Shown: positions 52,600 to 62,609 of the stretch, piece by piece
Position numbering within the stretch: position 1 is the first letter of the stretch
How the letters are laid out: each line of letters starts with the position of its first letter
Assembly: GCF_000336635.1 (NCBI RefSeq)
Contig: NZ_AOLY01000048.1
Coordinates: 1 to 64,000, forward strand
DNA length: 64,000 nt
From: Haloarcula japonica DSM 6131
GTDB lineage: Archaea > Halobacteriota > Halobacteria > Halobacteriales > Haloarculaceae
Reading direction: 5' to 3'
Made by a program: the position numbers and the translations under genes
Notes under the pieces: model-generated
What the model was told of the DNA's origin: nothing
Database searches by the model: none
What the model saw: only the letters and a program-made list of their open reading frames with translations

Positions 52600-53795
52600 G
52601 TCGAAACACCACCACACAACGAGAGACGGAGCGGACCGAGACTGACCCACCGGAAGAGAGTATGAACACGACCACTGACCAGACCCAGGCGGAGACGAAC
52701 AGCGACGGCGACCACATTCGGATCGAGAGCCTCCGAAAGACCTTCGATGACGGCGCGATCGTCGCCTGTGACGACGTAAACATCGACATTGACGAGGGGG
52801 AGTTCGTGATCCTTGTCGGTCCATCGGGGTGTGGCAAGACGACGACGCTGCGATGTATCGCGGGGCTCGAGGAGCCAGATCAGGGGCAGATCCTCATTGA
52901 CGGCGAGGACATCACCGGCCGCAAGTCGAAAGACCGGAACCTCGCCTTCGTGTTCCAGAGCATCGCGCTGTTCCCGCACATGAGCGTCCGGAAGAACATC
53001 CGGTTCGGACTAGACATGAACACCGACCTCGGCTCGGACGAGAAGAGCCAGCGTGTCGAAGACGTCGCCGAAACCCTCGGGCTGGCGGAGATGCTGGACC
53101 GGAAACCGAGCGCGCTCTCGGGCGGCCAGCAACAGCGCGTTTCCCTCGGCCGCGCGATGGTGATGGAACCGAAAGCGTTCCTGCTGGACGAACCGTTTTC
53201 GGCCCTCGACGCGAACCTCAGAGACGAGATGCGCGTCGAGGTCAAGAAGATCCAGCGCGACCTGAACACCGCGATGGTGTTCGTCACCCACGACCAGGAG
53301 GAGGCGATGACGCTCGGCGACAAGATCGTCGTGATGAATGACGGGCACGTCCAGCAGATCGGGACGCCATACGAGATCTACAACGACCCGAAGAATCGGT
53401 TCGTCGCCGATTTCATCGGCTCTCCGTCACCGAACCTCGTCGAGTGCACCGTCGAGCGTACCGAAGACGGACTCGCGTTCGTCTCGGAGTTCTGTTCGAT
53501 TCCGGCGACGGAGGAACAGATCGAACACGTCGAACACCGCGTCGGCGAGACGCTCGTCTACGGGATCCGACCGGAGTACCTCGACATCGTTCCCGACGGC
53601 GGCGCGTTCGTTGCGGACCTTGACGTCGTCGAACCGCTCGGCGACCGGGACGCCATCCACCTCTCGGCGAACGGAACGTCGCTCTCGGCAGTCGCCCCAC
53701 AGGGGGAGGTCGCGCGCGGCACCGACCGCGTCAACATCGACATCCAGACCGAGGAGTCCTGGCTGTTCGAACAGGACGGCACTCGGATCGTCTGA
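52596..53795 (+). CDS. CUT1 ABC importer ATPase, MalK/UgpC type (2)
   Basis: The 399-aa ATPase has Walker A GPSGCGKTT, signature LSGGQQQRVSLGRA, Walker B AFLLDEPFSALDANL, the H-loop FVTHDQEEAMTLGD and a C-terminal regulatory OB-type domain. The first 30 residues are a Thr/Glu-rich tail; ATG 52662 would omit most of it, but ATG 52596 overlaps the upstream stop (ATGA) and is favoured by coupling. Confidence 0.92.
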   Translation: MSRNTTTQRETERTETDPPEESMNTTTDQTQAETNSDGDHIRIESLRKTFDDGAIVACDDVNIDIDEGEFVILVGPSGCGKTTTLRCIAGLEEPDQGQILIDGEDITGRKSKDRNLAFVFQSIALFPHMSVRKNIRFGLDMNTDLGSDEKSQRVEDVAETLGLAEMLDRKPSALSGGQQQRVSLGRAMVMEPKAFLLDEPFSALDANLRDEMRVEVKKIQRDLNTAMVFVTHDQEEAMTLGDKIVVMNDGHVQQIGTPYEIYNDPKNRFVADFIGSPSPNLVECTVERTEDGLAFVSEFCSIPATEEQIEHVEHRVGETLVYGIRPEYLDIVPDGGAFVADLDVVEPLGDRDAIHLSANGTSLSAVAPQGEVARGTDRVNIDIQTEESWLFEQDGTRIV

Positions 53796-53872
53796 ACGAA
53801 CCGAGATCGCCCAGTACCCCGTCACACGAAGATTTAAGCGATACCGCAAAGCAATAAACACTACTTGAAGTT

Positions 53873-54667
53873 ATGTCACGACACGAGACCGCCTATCACG
53901 CCGCCCTCGAAGGCTCGGAGGTCGCACATCGCCTCTACCGAACAGAACTGTCCGTCACGACGAAAGACTCGGCCATGGACTACGTGACGAGAGCGGACAC
54001 GGAGACACAGCGCCGAATCATCGACCGTATCGTCGAGGACTACCCCGACGCGACAATCGTCGGTGAGGAAGGGGACGAACTGAAGTCCGTCCCCGCGGAC
54101 GGGAGCGCTTGGGTCATCGACCCGATCGACGGGACGTCGAACTTCGTCCATGACATCCCGTTCTGGGCAACTACCGTCGCGGCGGTCCACGACGGCGACA
54201 CCGTCGGTGCCACAACGATCATGCCCGCGCTCGGAAACACGTACACCGCTGGTCCCGACAGGGTGACGCTCAATGGGTACCGGATGACCGTGAGCGAGAA
54301 GACGGCGGTCGAGGAGTTCAAAGTCGCCGCCATCCTTCGTTACGGGCCCGAGCGAGACGACGTGTTCGGCAATCTCCTGTCTACCCTCATCCGGGAATTC
54401 GGGGACCTCCGCCGGCTCGGGTGCGCCCAGGGAACGCTTGGCATGGTCGCTTCGGGATCGCTCGACGCAGCCGTCTCGACGCAGTCGAACCCGAATCCCT
54501 GGGACACGATTGCCGGCGTGTATCTCGTCGAACGCGCCGGCGGCACGGTGACCGACATCGCTGGGGACCCGTGGACCCCCGACGCTGATGGATTCGTCGC
54601 GTCGAACGGGCAGGCACACGACGCCGTCATCGAGCGCGTCAGTGACGTATCGAACCGGAAAAAGTAA
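53873..54667 (+). CDS. inositol monophosphatase family protein (second)
   Basis: The 264-aa protein has EEGDEL near 65 (Glu ligand), WVIDPIDGTSNFVHDIPFW near 80-98 and NPWDTIAGVYLVERAGG near 210, the three metal-binding blocks of IMPase/FBPase-type enzymes. It is the last gene of the second ABC operon, 77 nt after the ATPase, with a TATA-like sequence in between. It differs clearly from the paralogue at 38971. It could dephosphorylate a sugar phosphate made from the imported substrate; true inositol specificity is unproven. Confidence 0.9.
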   Translation: MSRHETAYHAALEGSEVAHRLYRTELSVTTKDSAMDYVTRADTETQRRIIDRIVEDYPDATIVGEEGDELKSVPADGSAWVIDPIDGTSNFVHDIPFWATTVAAVHDGDTVGATTIMPALGNTYTAGPDRVTLNGYRMTVSEKTAVEEFKVAAILRYGPERDDVFGNLLSTLIREFGDLRRLGCAQGTLGMVASGSLDAAVSTQSNPNPWDTIAGVYLVERAGGTVTDIAGDPWTPDADGFVASNGQAHDAVIERVSDVSNRKK

Positions 54668-55941
54668 TACTATCTGTAATTCGGAACACTCACTTCGACG
54701 TATAGTTGTCTGTAATATTGCTATTATTCGAAAATTAAGTATTATATACTCGCATAGCTAATGTATCTGGTATTATATATCGTACATTTATTTTTATAAC
54801 TCGGAAATTGTCACACGTAATTCCCCCAATACATGAACAGCCTGACCATCCCTCGGAACGAATCGAATACTGTGTGCCACTATGGATAGCTGTCATCAAC
54901 CTACTCTGTGTAAAGCGGAAACTCGCGATTATAGAAACAGAGTCTCTATTTTTAGTCCCAAATGGGCTAAAAGACGAATACCTATGGACGGCACTACACG
55001 CACATCTGTCTTGATTATCTCGATACCGTTCCGCACTCTGGATGCTTCCCTCGTTTCCGCTCAGATCACCACCAGTTGATATGGGTCCTGCCTGTTTCAG
55101 TATCTTTGTAAGGGTGGTCCCCGTTTCGGAGTGGTAGTCTTCTGGTGAGCGGTATTTATACCGCCCCACCAATCTGACCTTGTTTGAGGCGGCCGACGCA
55201 TGCGGACAAGAACATAACCGCGAAAACCCGACAAGACTGCACACACTGACCTAGAGTCCACATTTACTGATGAAACAGCAACAGTCGAGGGTTCCGTTCG
55301 GTGACTGGCCTCTCTCCCGCAACTGAAAATCAGAGTCCCAGTCTCGTACTTGGTGTTTCGGACTGCTGCCGCGTGCGGACCTGTCCCACTGTTCTTTAGC
55401 CATGTCTGATTAAAACAACGTGTCCCGGTATTTGGCCTCATTCCGGAAGTAGGCTTCTGCTGTTTCGTTATCTGGAACGCACCATACAAGTACAGTTTGA
55501 TACGACACAACGCCTGTAGGACAGAGGAGTCCGTATCTCCCCGGTATGGGTCGCTAAAACCGATATGAGTGAAAGTATCCGAGCTATCTGCAAAACTAAC
55601 AGGTGTACCCCTGTTATTATCTGCGTTCCACATTTATGAACAGACTTTTGGGCAATAGGAACAGGCGTATAAAGCCAACGACGGGACCAAGCACACAGCG
55701 TGTGTTGGCCGGCGTTCGACAGTCGATACGCCGGATCTGGTATGTCTCGGCCGACAGGGACTGCCGACTGGCCACTCGCTGCTTGAATGAATCGAAAGCA
55801 ACGGTCGGCTCAGAGACTGTTCTGCAAAGGCCCGCTGGTCGAGAGTCGACAACCGACCTCGACGGCTGTCAGTCCTACGAGCGAAGCGCCTCAACGCAGG
55901 CCACTGCTTCCCAGGCCACGATTCAGATGCCTCTACTAGGC
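54668..55941. other. long gene-free segment with decayed fragments
   Basis: About 1.27 kb without a supportable gene. The left third is very AT-rich. A minus-strand frame ending at TAA 55410-55412 reads VVSYQTVLVWCVPDNETAEA and looks like a protein C-terminus without its beginning. Other long frames here have no similarity and biased composition. The segment probably contains gene remnants between two ABC operons. Confidence 0.45.
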
Positions 55942-57075
55942 CTACTCGGCTGGTGGGATTTCAGCCGAAGGTCCCTCTCCGGCGAGAATGTTGATGCCGT
56001 CGGACTGCCGGAACAAGTGGAGATGATCCTCGTCGAACGCGAGCGACAGTTCCTGGTTCGTCTCGGGCTTGACTTCGCCGGGCACGCGGACCCAACATTC
56101 CTGCCCGTCGATATCCATGTGGAGATAGTTATCAGAGCCGATCGGCTCCCGGACGTCAAGGTGTGCACGGATCGTGTTCGGTGCCCCGTCGTCGGCGATG
56201 GTGATGTTCTCCGGACGGATACCGAGGACGAACTCGTCGACCCCCTGTGCGTACTGGTCGAGGCGTTCCTGAGTCGAGTCCGAAACCTCGTAGGTGAAAC
56301 CGTTGCCGACGAGGGTTGATCCGTCGAGGCGAACGTCGAACTGGTTCATCGGTGGACTGCCGACGAAATCACCCACGAACAGGTTCCGGGGCTCGTCGTA
56401 AATCTCCTCGGGGGTTCCGATCTGCTGGAGTTCGCCAGCGTTAACGACGGCGATGCGGTCGCTCATCGTCATCGCTTCCTCTTGGTCATGTGTAACATAG
56501 ACGGTCGTGGTACCGAGTTTGTCCTGCAACTGCTGGAGTTCCGTTCGCATGTGGAGCCGGAGCTTCGCGTCCAAGTTGCTGAGCGGTTCGTCGAACAGGA
56601 ACACGGACGGTTCGCGGACGATGGCGCGTCCAGTCGCGATTCGCTGCTGTTGGCCGCCCGAGAGATTCCCCGGTCGTTTGTCGAGTTGCTCCGTAACGCC
56701 CATCATCTCGGCCGCCTCCTCGACGCGCTGCTGGATTTCTTCGTCGGAGAGGTCGGTGGTCAGTTCCAGCCCGTAACTCATGTTCTTCCGCGCGGTCATG
56801 TGCGGGTATAGCGCGTAGTTCTGGAACACCATCGCTACGTCGCGGTCCTGTGGCTGGACGCCGTTGACGACTCGGTCTCCGATTCGGATCGTCCCGTCGG
56901 AAATATCTTCGAGCCCCGCTATCATCCGTAGCAGTGTTGACTTCCCCGAACCCGATGGGCCGACAATCGTGAGGAACTCTCCGTCCGCAATATCAAAGCT
57001 CACGTCTTCGACCGCCACAACCTCTGGGTCACCGTCGTAGACTTTCCGCACATTTTCGATGTTAACCGTACCCAT
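55942..57075 (-). CDS. CUT1 ABC importer ATPase, MalK/UgpC type (3)
   Basis: The product (377 aa from ATG 57075) has Walker A GPSGSGKST, signature LSGGQQQRIATGRA, Walker B VFLFDEPLSNLDAKL, the H-loop YVTHDQEEAMTMSD and a C-terminal regulatory domain. The frame continues about 35 codons upstream without similarity; ATG 57075 gives the standard MGTVNIENVRKVYDG start. It diverges from the third binding-protein/permease operon and should energise it, as that operon has no ATPase of its own. Confidence 0.92.
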   Translation of the reverse strand: MGTVNIENVRKVYDGDPEVVAVEDVSFDIADGEFLTIVGPSGSGKSTLLRMIAGLEDISDGTIRIGDRVVNGVQPQDRDVAMVFQNYALYPHMTARKNMSYGLELTTDLSDEEIQQRVEEAAEMMGVTEQLDKRPGNLSGGQQQRIATGRAIVREPSVFLFDEPLSNLDAKLRLHMRTELQQLQDKLGTTTVYVTHDQEEAMTMSDRIAVVNAGELQQIGTPEEIYDEPRNLFVGDFVGSPPMNQFDVRLDGSTLVGNGFTYEVSDSTQERLDQYAQGVDEFVLGIRPENITIADDGAPNTIRAHLDVREPIGSDNYLHMDIDGQECWVRVPGEVKPETNQELSLAFDEDHLHLFRQSDGINILAGEGPSAEIPPAE

Positions 57076-57325
57076 AGTGCAGTAATTGCCAAGTGGTATT
57101 ATAATAGTTGTGACTGGAAATCGGCTGAACACCCGGACTGCTCTCATATCGGGTCTGCTGTTTTGCCGGGACCGCTCCACTACACGGCCTCAGGGAGTCA
57201 TGCCCTGTTGCCTCTCTGCGTACGTTCCACACGGTTACCGTCCTGATTCGAAGGCACAGGTCAACAAACACTATAAACCCCACTAAATATAAAATTATAA
57301 ATAACCTACGTTGTAGTATGCGAAC

Positions 57326-58669
57326 ATGGTTCGGAAACCCTCGAGTAGCGAAACCCGTCGAACGTTCGTTAAATCACTCGGTGTCGCCGGTACGGTGGCG
57401 CTCGCTGGCTGTGGAGGTACTGGCGGCGATGGGGGCGACGGTGGGAGCACGGGTGACGCTGGGAGCGAGTCCTACGAGATCACCTTCTGGGAGCTCTTCA
57501 GCGGCGGTGAGGGTCCGATCATGGAGAGCATCGTCAACAAGTTCAACGAGGAACAGCCCCTCGATACCAGCGCAGAGGTGACCATCAACCGACAGCGTAC
57601 ACCGTGGAACGAGTACTACAACAAACTGTTCACCGCCCTCTCCGGCGACCAGGCGCCTGACATGGCTGTGATGCACGCCGCGTATCTGCGTGCGTGGGGC
57701 GGCGGCGTCGATTCTATCGGCCAGTACGTCGACACCGGGACGTTCCAGGACGACTACACTGAGAGCCACTGGAACCTCGTCACGGTCGAGGACAACGTCA
57801 ACGCCCTGCCGATGGACCTCCATCCCATCGGCGTCTACTACAACAAGGACCTGTTTGAGGAGGCCGGACTGGACCCGGAGAGCCCCCCGACAAACTGGTC
57901 CGAGTTTGAGGAGGCCGGCAACGCAGTCGCCCAGAACACCGACGCCGCTGCGTTCACCCAGTCGCCGTACAACGACGGCTTCGGGTCGTTCCGGACGTGG
58001 AGTACCTGGGTCAAACAGCAGGGCGGAAGCCTCTACGACGAGGAGTGGAACCCGACTTTCGACAGCGAGGCCGGGATGAACATCGCCCAGCTCTTCTCCG
58101 ACATGACCGGCGACATGGGGTGGGCACCGGCCACCAGCGAGGACACCTGGGGGAACAACGCGTTCCAGAACGGCTCCTGTGCGATGGCGATGAACGGGAC
58201 TTGGTACGTCGCAGCACTGTCGGGTGTCGACGACCTCAACTGGGGCTTCTTCGAGCCGACTGTCGGTCCGAACAAGCAACAGGACAAGGTGTGGGCTGAC
58301 GGTCACTCGATTGTCCTCCCGAAGAAGGAGGGTCGCAGCGACAAGAAATCGGAACTCGCCGCACGGGCGGCCCACTGGATGACCACGGAGAACCCCTCGT
58401 GGGGTGCCGAGGCCGGCCACCTACCCGCCGCAAACAGTATCTACGAGTCCGACGCGTTCCAGAACAGTCCATACTACGACAAGACACTCAACAAGTACGT
58501 CGGGATGGCCGAAGACGGCGACTACTTCTACCACCCGAAGGTCCCGAACGGCGACCCGAACGCCCAGAACTGGTACACCTGGCTCGTCGATATCTGGGCG
58601 CACAACGCCGAGCCCCAGGCAGGGGTTCAGTCCGGCATCGAGACGGTCTCCAGCGGCATCTCGGAGTGA
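57326..58669 (+). CDS. extracellular substrate-binding lipoprotein, CUT1-type ABC importer (3)
   Basis: The 447-aa protein has a twin-arginine signal (TRRTFVKSLG), an LAGC lipobox with Cys29, a Gly/Asp-rich linker and the CUT1 binding fold (ITFWELFSGGEGPIMESIVN, DMAVMHAAYLRAW). AT-rich TATA-like sequence lies at 57285-57305. Given the GH51 and Asp-box exo-hydrolase genes at the right end of the locus, its ligand is probably an arabinose-containing oligosaccharide. Confidence 0.92.
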   Translation: MVRKPSSSETRRTFVKSLGVAGTVALAGCGGTGGDGGDGGSTGDAGSESYEITFWELFSGGEGPIMESIVNKFNEEQPLDTSAEVTINRQRTPWNEYYNKLFTALSGDQAPDMAVMHAAYLRAWGGGVDSIGQYVDTGTFQDDYTESHWNLVTVEDNVNALPMDLHPIGVYYNKDLFEEAGLDPESPPTNWSEFEEAGNAVAQNTDAAAFTQSPYNDGFGSFRTWSTWVKQQGGSLYDEEWNPTFDSEAGMNIAQLFSDMTGDMGWAPATSEDTWGNNAFQNGSCAMAMNGTWYVAALSGVDDLNWGFFEPTVGPNKQQDKVWADGHSIVLPKKEGRSDKKSELAARAAHWMTTENPSWGAEAGHLPAANSIYESDAFQNSPYYDKTLNKYVGMAEDGDYFYHPKVPNGDPNAQNWYTWLVDIWAHNAEPQAGVQSGIETVSSGISE

Positions 58670-58676
58670 GTAGACG

Positions 58677-59609
58677 ATGGGGATAACAGAACGCATCTCG
58701 GGAGGTGAGGCGAGCACGAACCGCAAGACCGTGATGGGTCTCCGGAAGGAGACGATAGAGGGAATCCTCTGGTCGCTCCCATACCTTGCCGTGTTCACCG
58801 TGTTCCTCGTCTGGCCGGCGGTGAAGGGGCTCTACATGAGCCTCCACACCTACCCGAACAAGTTCGATCTCACGGAGACCGAGTGGGTCGGTATCCAGAA
58901 CTACGTCGAACTGTTCCAGGACCCGGTGTTCTACAACGCCATGGAGGGGACGCTCCTTTTCGTCGCCGTCTCGGTCCCGGCGCTCGTGATTCTCGGACTC
59001 GTAATGGCGCTCGGCGTGAACCGTGATGTCGCCGGCAAGCGGACGCTTCGGGCCATCTACTTCAGCCCTTACGTCCTGACCGTCGCGGTCGTGGCGCTGG
59101 TCTGGGGGCAGGTGTACTCCCAGAGCTACGGGCTCATCAACTACTATCTCGGCTTCGTCATCGAGAACCCACCGGGATGGCTTACCTCGCCGGACCTCGT
59201 GATGGGGTCGCTCGCGTTCATGACGGTATGGTGGCTCGTAGGCTTCAACTTCGTCATCTTCCTCGCCGCCCGACAGAGCATCCCTGAGCGGTTGTACGAG
59301 GCTGCTCGGCTCGACGGGGCGACCGGCTGGCGTGCGTTCAGGGACATCACGCTCCCACAGATGCGAAACTCGGTCGTGTTCGTCGTGATGGTCCAGTTCA
59401 TCCTTCAGTTCCAGGTGTTTGCCCAGCCGTACATCATGACCCAGGGTGGGCCGAGCAACTCCTCGGACACGCTGGTCTACTACCTCTACCGGAGCGCGTT
59501 CTCCCAACAGCAGTTCGGGTACGGCGCGGCGATGGGCTACGTACTGGTCGCCATCCTTATACTGATCGCCGTTATCAACTTCAAGGTAATCGGTGATTCC
59601 AATGTCTGA
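58677..59609 (+). CDS. CUT1 ABC importer permease, MalF/UgpA type (3)
   Basis: The 310-aa protein has six spans and the EAA loop (EAARLDGATGWRAFRDITLPQM). The gene begins 7 nt after the binding-protein stop and its stop overlaps the following gene by 8 nt. It forms the heterodimeric pore with the next gene product. Confidence 0.92.
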   Translation: MGITERISGGEASTNRKTVMGLRKETIEGILWSLPYLAVFTVFLVWPAVKGLYMSLHTYPNKFDLTETEWVGIQNYVELFQDPVFYNAMEGTLLFVAVSVPALVILGLVMALGVNRDVAGKRTLRAIYFSPYVLTVAVVALVWGQVYSQSYGLINYYLGFVIENPPGWLTSPDLVMGSLAFMTVWWLVGFNFVIFLAARQSIPERLYEAARLDGATGWRAFRDITLPQMRNSVVFVVMVQFILQFQVFAQPYIMTQGGPSNSSDTLVYYLYRSAFSQQQFGYGAAMGYVLVAILILIAVINFKVIGDSNV

Positions 59610-60477
59610 ATCGACACAATCACAGTCGCTGCGCGCCTATCTGAGCGGTGATGCCGTTCGGAGCGCCCTGTTGCACGTGTTCCTCTACGGGCTCGCCCTC
59701 CTCATGGCGGTCCCGTACCTGTACACCATCTCACGGTCGTTCCAGCCCAACGAACTCCTTCGGGACCCGCGGCCGTACTGGATTCCGCCGCTCGTGGGTG
59801 AACCAATCACGTTCGAGCACTACCAGTACCTGCTGAACAACACGCTGGTCGTCGAGTGGACGATAAATACCTTCATCATCGCCGGCGGGGCGACGATACT
59901 CATCGTGGCTATCGACTCGATGATAGCGTTCTCGCTCACCCGTCTGGACTGGCCCGGACAGGGGGTCATCATGGGGATTATCCTCGCGAGCTTCATGGTT
60001 CCGTACTACATGAACATCGTGCCCCTGTACCAGATCGTCTCGAACCTCGGGCTCATCAACTCCTACTGGGGCGTAATAATGCCGGCAGCCGCCAGCCCGC
60101 TCGGGGTATTCCTCCTCTATCAGTTCTTCAGGGACATCCCGGAAGAGTACGAAGAGGCGGCCAGGCTCGACGGGTTCTCGACGTTCCAGGTGTACACGCG
60201 CATCATCCTCCCGCTCGCAAAGCCCATCCTCTCGGCGCTCGCGCTGTTCATGTTCGTCTACAACTGGAACGCGTTCCTCTGGCCCCTGCTCGTGCTGTCG
60301 AACGAGACGGCCTACACGCTGCCCATCGGGCTCGTGAACCTCTACCAGGGGAACATCGACACGCCCGGCCTCCACATGGCCGTCGCCATCCTCGGCTCGC
60401 TGCCGCTGTTCATCATCTACCTCCTGTTCCAGGGGCAGATCGTGCGCGCAGTGCAGATGCAGGGTGCGACCGGGTGA
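59602..60477 (+). CDS. CUT1 ABC importer permease, MalG/UgpE type (3)
   Basis: The product (291 aa from ATG 59602; an in-frame alternative start at 59593 adds three residues) has six spans, the first-loop SRSFQPNELLRDP and the EAA region YEEAARLDGFSTFQVYTRII. It overlaps the end of the first permease gene and is followed after 2 nt by the DUF624-like gene, so all are probably on one transcript. Confidence 0.92.
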   Translation: MSESTQSQSLRAYLSGDAVRSALLHVFLYGLALLMAVPYLYTISRSFQPNELLRDPRPYWIPPLVGEPITFEHYQYLLNNTLVVEWTINTFIIAGGATILIVAIDSMIAFSLTRLDWPGQGVIMGIILASFMVPYYMNIVPLYQIVSNLGLINSYWGVIMPAAASPLGVFLLYQFFRDIPEEYEEAARLDGFSTFQVYTRIILPLAKPILSALALFMFVYNWNAFLWPLLVLSNETAYTLPIGLVNLYQGNIDTPGLHMAVAILGSLPLFIIYLLFQGQIVRAVQMQGATG

Positions 60478-60479
60478 CC

Positions 60480-61190
60480 ATGACCAACGGCGACTCCGCG
60501 GACGCGACCATCGGCGTCCACCGCGCGCTCGCCACCGCGGCGCGTCAGGTATATCGCCACCCGCTGCCGATGGTGGCGATCAGCGTCGGCTGGGTCCTCG
60601 CGTCCATTCCGCTGATCACTATCGGCCCGGCGACGCTTGGGGCCTACCGCGCGGTCCGGTCTGTCCGCGAGGACGGCCGGATCGACCGCGGAGCGGTCAG
60701 GGAGACGCTCGCGGCCCACTGGCTCGATGCGGTCCTGTTCAGCGGGCTGCTGGTCGTGTTCCCTGCCATCGCCGTCCTCTATCTCGGTCAGTACGCAGCC
60801 ACTGGCGCGCCGCTATCGGGCGTTCTCGGCGCGGTCGGATTCTACCTGACGTATCACGCCTGGGTCGTCTTCGCCCTGGCGTTCGTCTCGCTCGCTGACG
60901 GCGCGGACGCGGTCGACGCCGTCACGGGCGGCTACCGGTGGTCGGTCGAGAACCCGGTCGCGACCGTGCTCGTCGGCATCGTCACCGCGACGCTGTTGAT
61001 CGCGAGTGCGGTCCTGACTATCGCGCTCCCGCTCGTCTTCCCGGCGCTCGCGGCCGCGTTCCACACGGAACTGTTCGCCGAGAACCGCACAGCGTCGGAC
61101 GGCGACGAAACGGAAGCGACCGTCTCTCCGGAGCGTTCCGTCTCCGGTGGCGGTCGGAGAAACGACTTTTCGACGACGTTCGGACGGTAA
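60480..61190 (+). CDS. DUF624/YesL-like membrane protein
   Basis: The 236-aa protein (ATG 60480) has about five or six membrane spans: PMVAISVGWVLASIPLITIG near the N-terminus, then YRAVRSVREDGR and further spans to a cytosolic Gly/Asp-rich tail. The layout resembles DUF624/YesL proteins that accompany sugar ABC importers and glycoside hydrolases in Bacillus. The role is unknown, perhaps stabilising the importer. The frame continues upstream in a different frame from the permease gene; those codons are not used. Confidence 0.65.
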   Translation: MTNGDSADATIGVHRALATAARQVYRHPLPMVAISVGWVLASIPLITIGPATLGAYRAVRSVREDGRIDRGAVRETLAAHWLDAVLFSGLLVVFPAIAVLYLGQYAATGAPLSGVLGAVGFYLTYHAWVVFALAFVSLADGADAVDAVTGGYRWSVENPVATVLVGIVTATLLIASAVLTIALPLVFPALAAAFHTELFAENRTASDGDETEATVSPERSVSGGGRRNDFSTTFGR

Positions 61191-61192
61191 CC

Positions 61193-62530
61193 CTAGGTTC
61201 CGTCGTCGTCAAGATTCAGCGATTCGACCCCGTAACTGATCTCACACAGTTCCGAGTCGGCCGCAGTTGAGGTCATCTGTAGCAGTTCGTCGCCGCGGCG
61301 CGAAGGCAACAGCGGCGTGGTCCAGCCGACGAACGTCCGGCCGCCGAGTTCACTCTCTGTCTCGAAGGACAGCGGGGCGTCTACCGGCTCCCAGTCCCCA
61401 CTCCCGTCGAGATTCGAGTTCGCCAGCACGACTTCGCCGTTGCCCTCCGCAGGTTCGCGGTTCCCGTCGACGAGCTGTTTCCCGGAAATGAGTATCGTTC
61501 CGTCGTCGCCGCCGGCGCTGGTCCACGTAACGTGGGGGCCGTTGACGAACCGCCGGCCGTCGGCCGTCGAGACGAGGGTGCCCACGTCGCTTGGGTCTCC
61601 CCAGTCGCGCCCGTCGGGCGAAGTCTTGACGTGTACCTCGCCGTGCAGGTACTCCGGGCCGACGACCTCGTAGGTGATCATGTACGTGTCGTCGGGCAGC
61701 GACGTAACGGACGGCATCCCCGGCCGCGTGGTCCCGTTCGGGATGGCGGCTACGAACTGCTCGTCGCCCCACGTCTGCCCGCCGTCGTCTGAAGCCTTGT
61801 AGGCGACAAGCTGATTGTAGTCGTCGTCGGTCCCCATCCGTTCGTCGGCGAAGTAACAGACGAGGTTCCCATCGGCGTCGAGCCCGAGCTCGGGCTCCCA
61901 GACGGGGTTGTTCCCCTCGTGGGGAACGGCCGTACCTCCGGTGACGACAGTGCTGACGTACTCCCAGGACTCCCCGCCGTCGGTGCTCGCATACAGGTCG
62001 ATGCTCGTCTCGCCGAGTTCGCCGATTGCTCCCTCTGGGACTTCTTCGGGAGCATCGAGGATCGGGATGGCGTTGCCCGCGGCCAGTACCGTCCCGGCCG
62101 ACCACGGACCGACAGACTGCGGAAGCTCGAACAGGGTTGGCTGGTATCGAAGCCCCCAGTCCTTCCCGCTCGTGTCGTGGATCTCCGAGTACTCCGACCA
62201 GGTGCGGCCGCCGTCCGTGCTCCGGTAGACCGGGAAGTACGGCACCGAGCCGCCGCTCATCGACGGGTAGAACTCGAAAGTTGCCAGCAGCGGCCCCTGC
62301 GTTCCGTCGCTCGACCCGTGTTCCAGTCTCGTCACACGCGGGTACATCGACCCCGGTGTTGGTTCGCCTTCTGGGGGCGAGTAGAGCGTATCCTCTACGG
62401 CCGCCGGTTTGCCGCCGTCGGATCGGAACCCGAGACAGCCGGCCGCGCCGAATGCGACGCCACTCGTTGCGGCGATGGCCGTCATGTATTCACGCCGACT
62501 ACACTGCCCGATTGAGAAGCGGTCGCTCAT
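61193..62530 (-). CDS. Asp-box (BNR) exo-glycosidase, GH93/sialidase-like
   Basis: The product (445 aa from ATG 62530) has a twin-arginine-type signal (SRREYMTAIA) and a probable lipobox GAAGC (Cys32), then a beta-propeller with repeated Asp-box motifs: STDGGRTWS, STDGGESWE, SDDGGQTWG and SPDGRDWG. This is the fold of sialidases and GH93 exo-arabinanases. Since it neighbours a GH51 arabinofuranosidase and a sugar importer, an exo-1,5-arabinanase is a better guess than a sialidase. Catalytic residues could not be assigned with certainty. It would act outside the cell, anchored to the membrane. Confidence 0.8.
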   Translation of the reverse strand: MSDRFSIGQCSRREYMTAIAATSGVAFGAAGCLGFRSDGGKPAAVEDTLYSPPEGEPTPGSMYPRVTRLEHGSSDGTQGPLLATFEFYPSMSGGSVPYFPVYRSTDGGRTWSEYSEIHDTSGKDWGLRYQPTLFELPQSVGPWSAGTVLAAGNAIPILDAPEEVPEGAIGELGETSIDLYASTDGGESWEYVSTVVTGGTAVPHEGNNPVWEPELGLDADGNLVCYFADERMGTDDDYNQLVAYKASDDGGQTWGDEQFVAAIPNGTTRPGMPSVTSLPDDTYMITYEVVGPEYLHGEVHVKTSPDGRDWGDPSDVGTLVSTADGRRFVNGPHVTWTSAGGDDGTILISGKQLVDGNREPAEGNGEVVLANSNLDGSGDWEPVDAPLSFETESELGGRTFVGWTTPLLPSRRGDELLQMTSTAADSELCEISYGVESLNLDDDGT

Positions 62531-62609
62531 GGACGTACCCGACGTTTGGTAGAACACCACAATAATGATATCCCTTCTGTCAGCTTGAAACAGAAGGGCT
62601 GCGGCTCTG

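Noticed and set aside
54735-55633. Long minus-strand frames in the spacer after the second IMPase gene
   Set aside because: Composition is Cys/Ser/Arg-rich and unlike haloarchaeal proteins; only a short C-terminal fragment around 55410-55540 in another frame looks protein-like.
57374-58420. A long open frame antisense to binding protein 3
   Set aside because: Composition is Arg/Val-biased without any motif; the plus strand encodes a clear Tat lipoprotein.
58488-59507. A 339-codon frame antisense to the importer 3 permease
   Set aside because: His/Arg/Glu-rich product with no membrane or domain features; a shadow of the permease gene.
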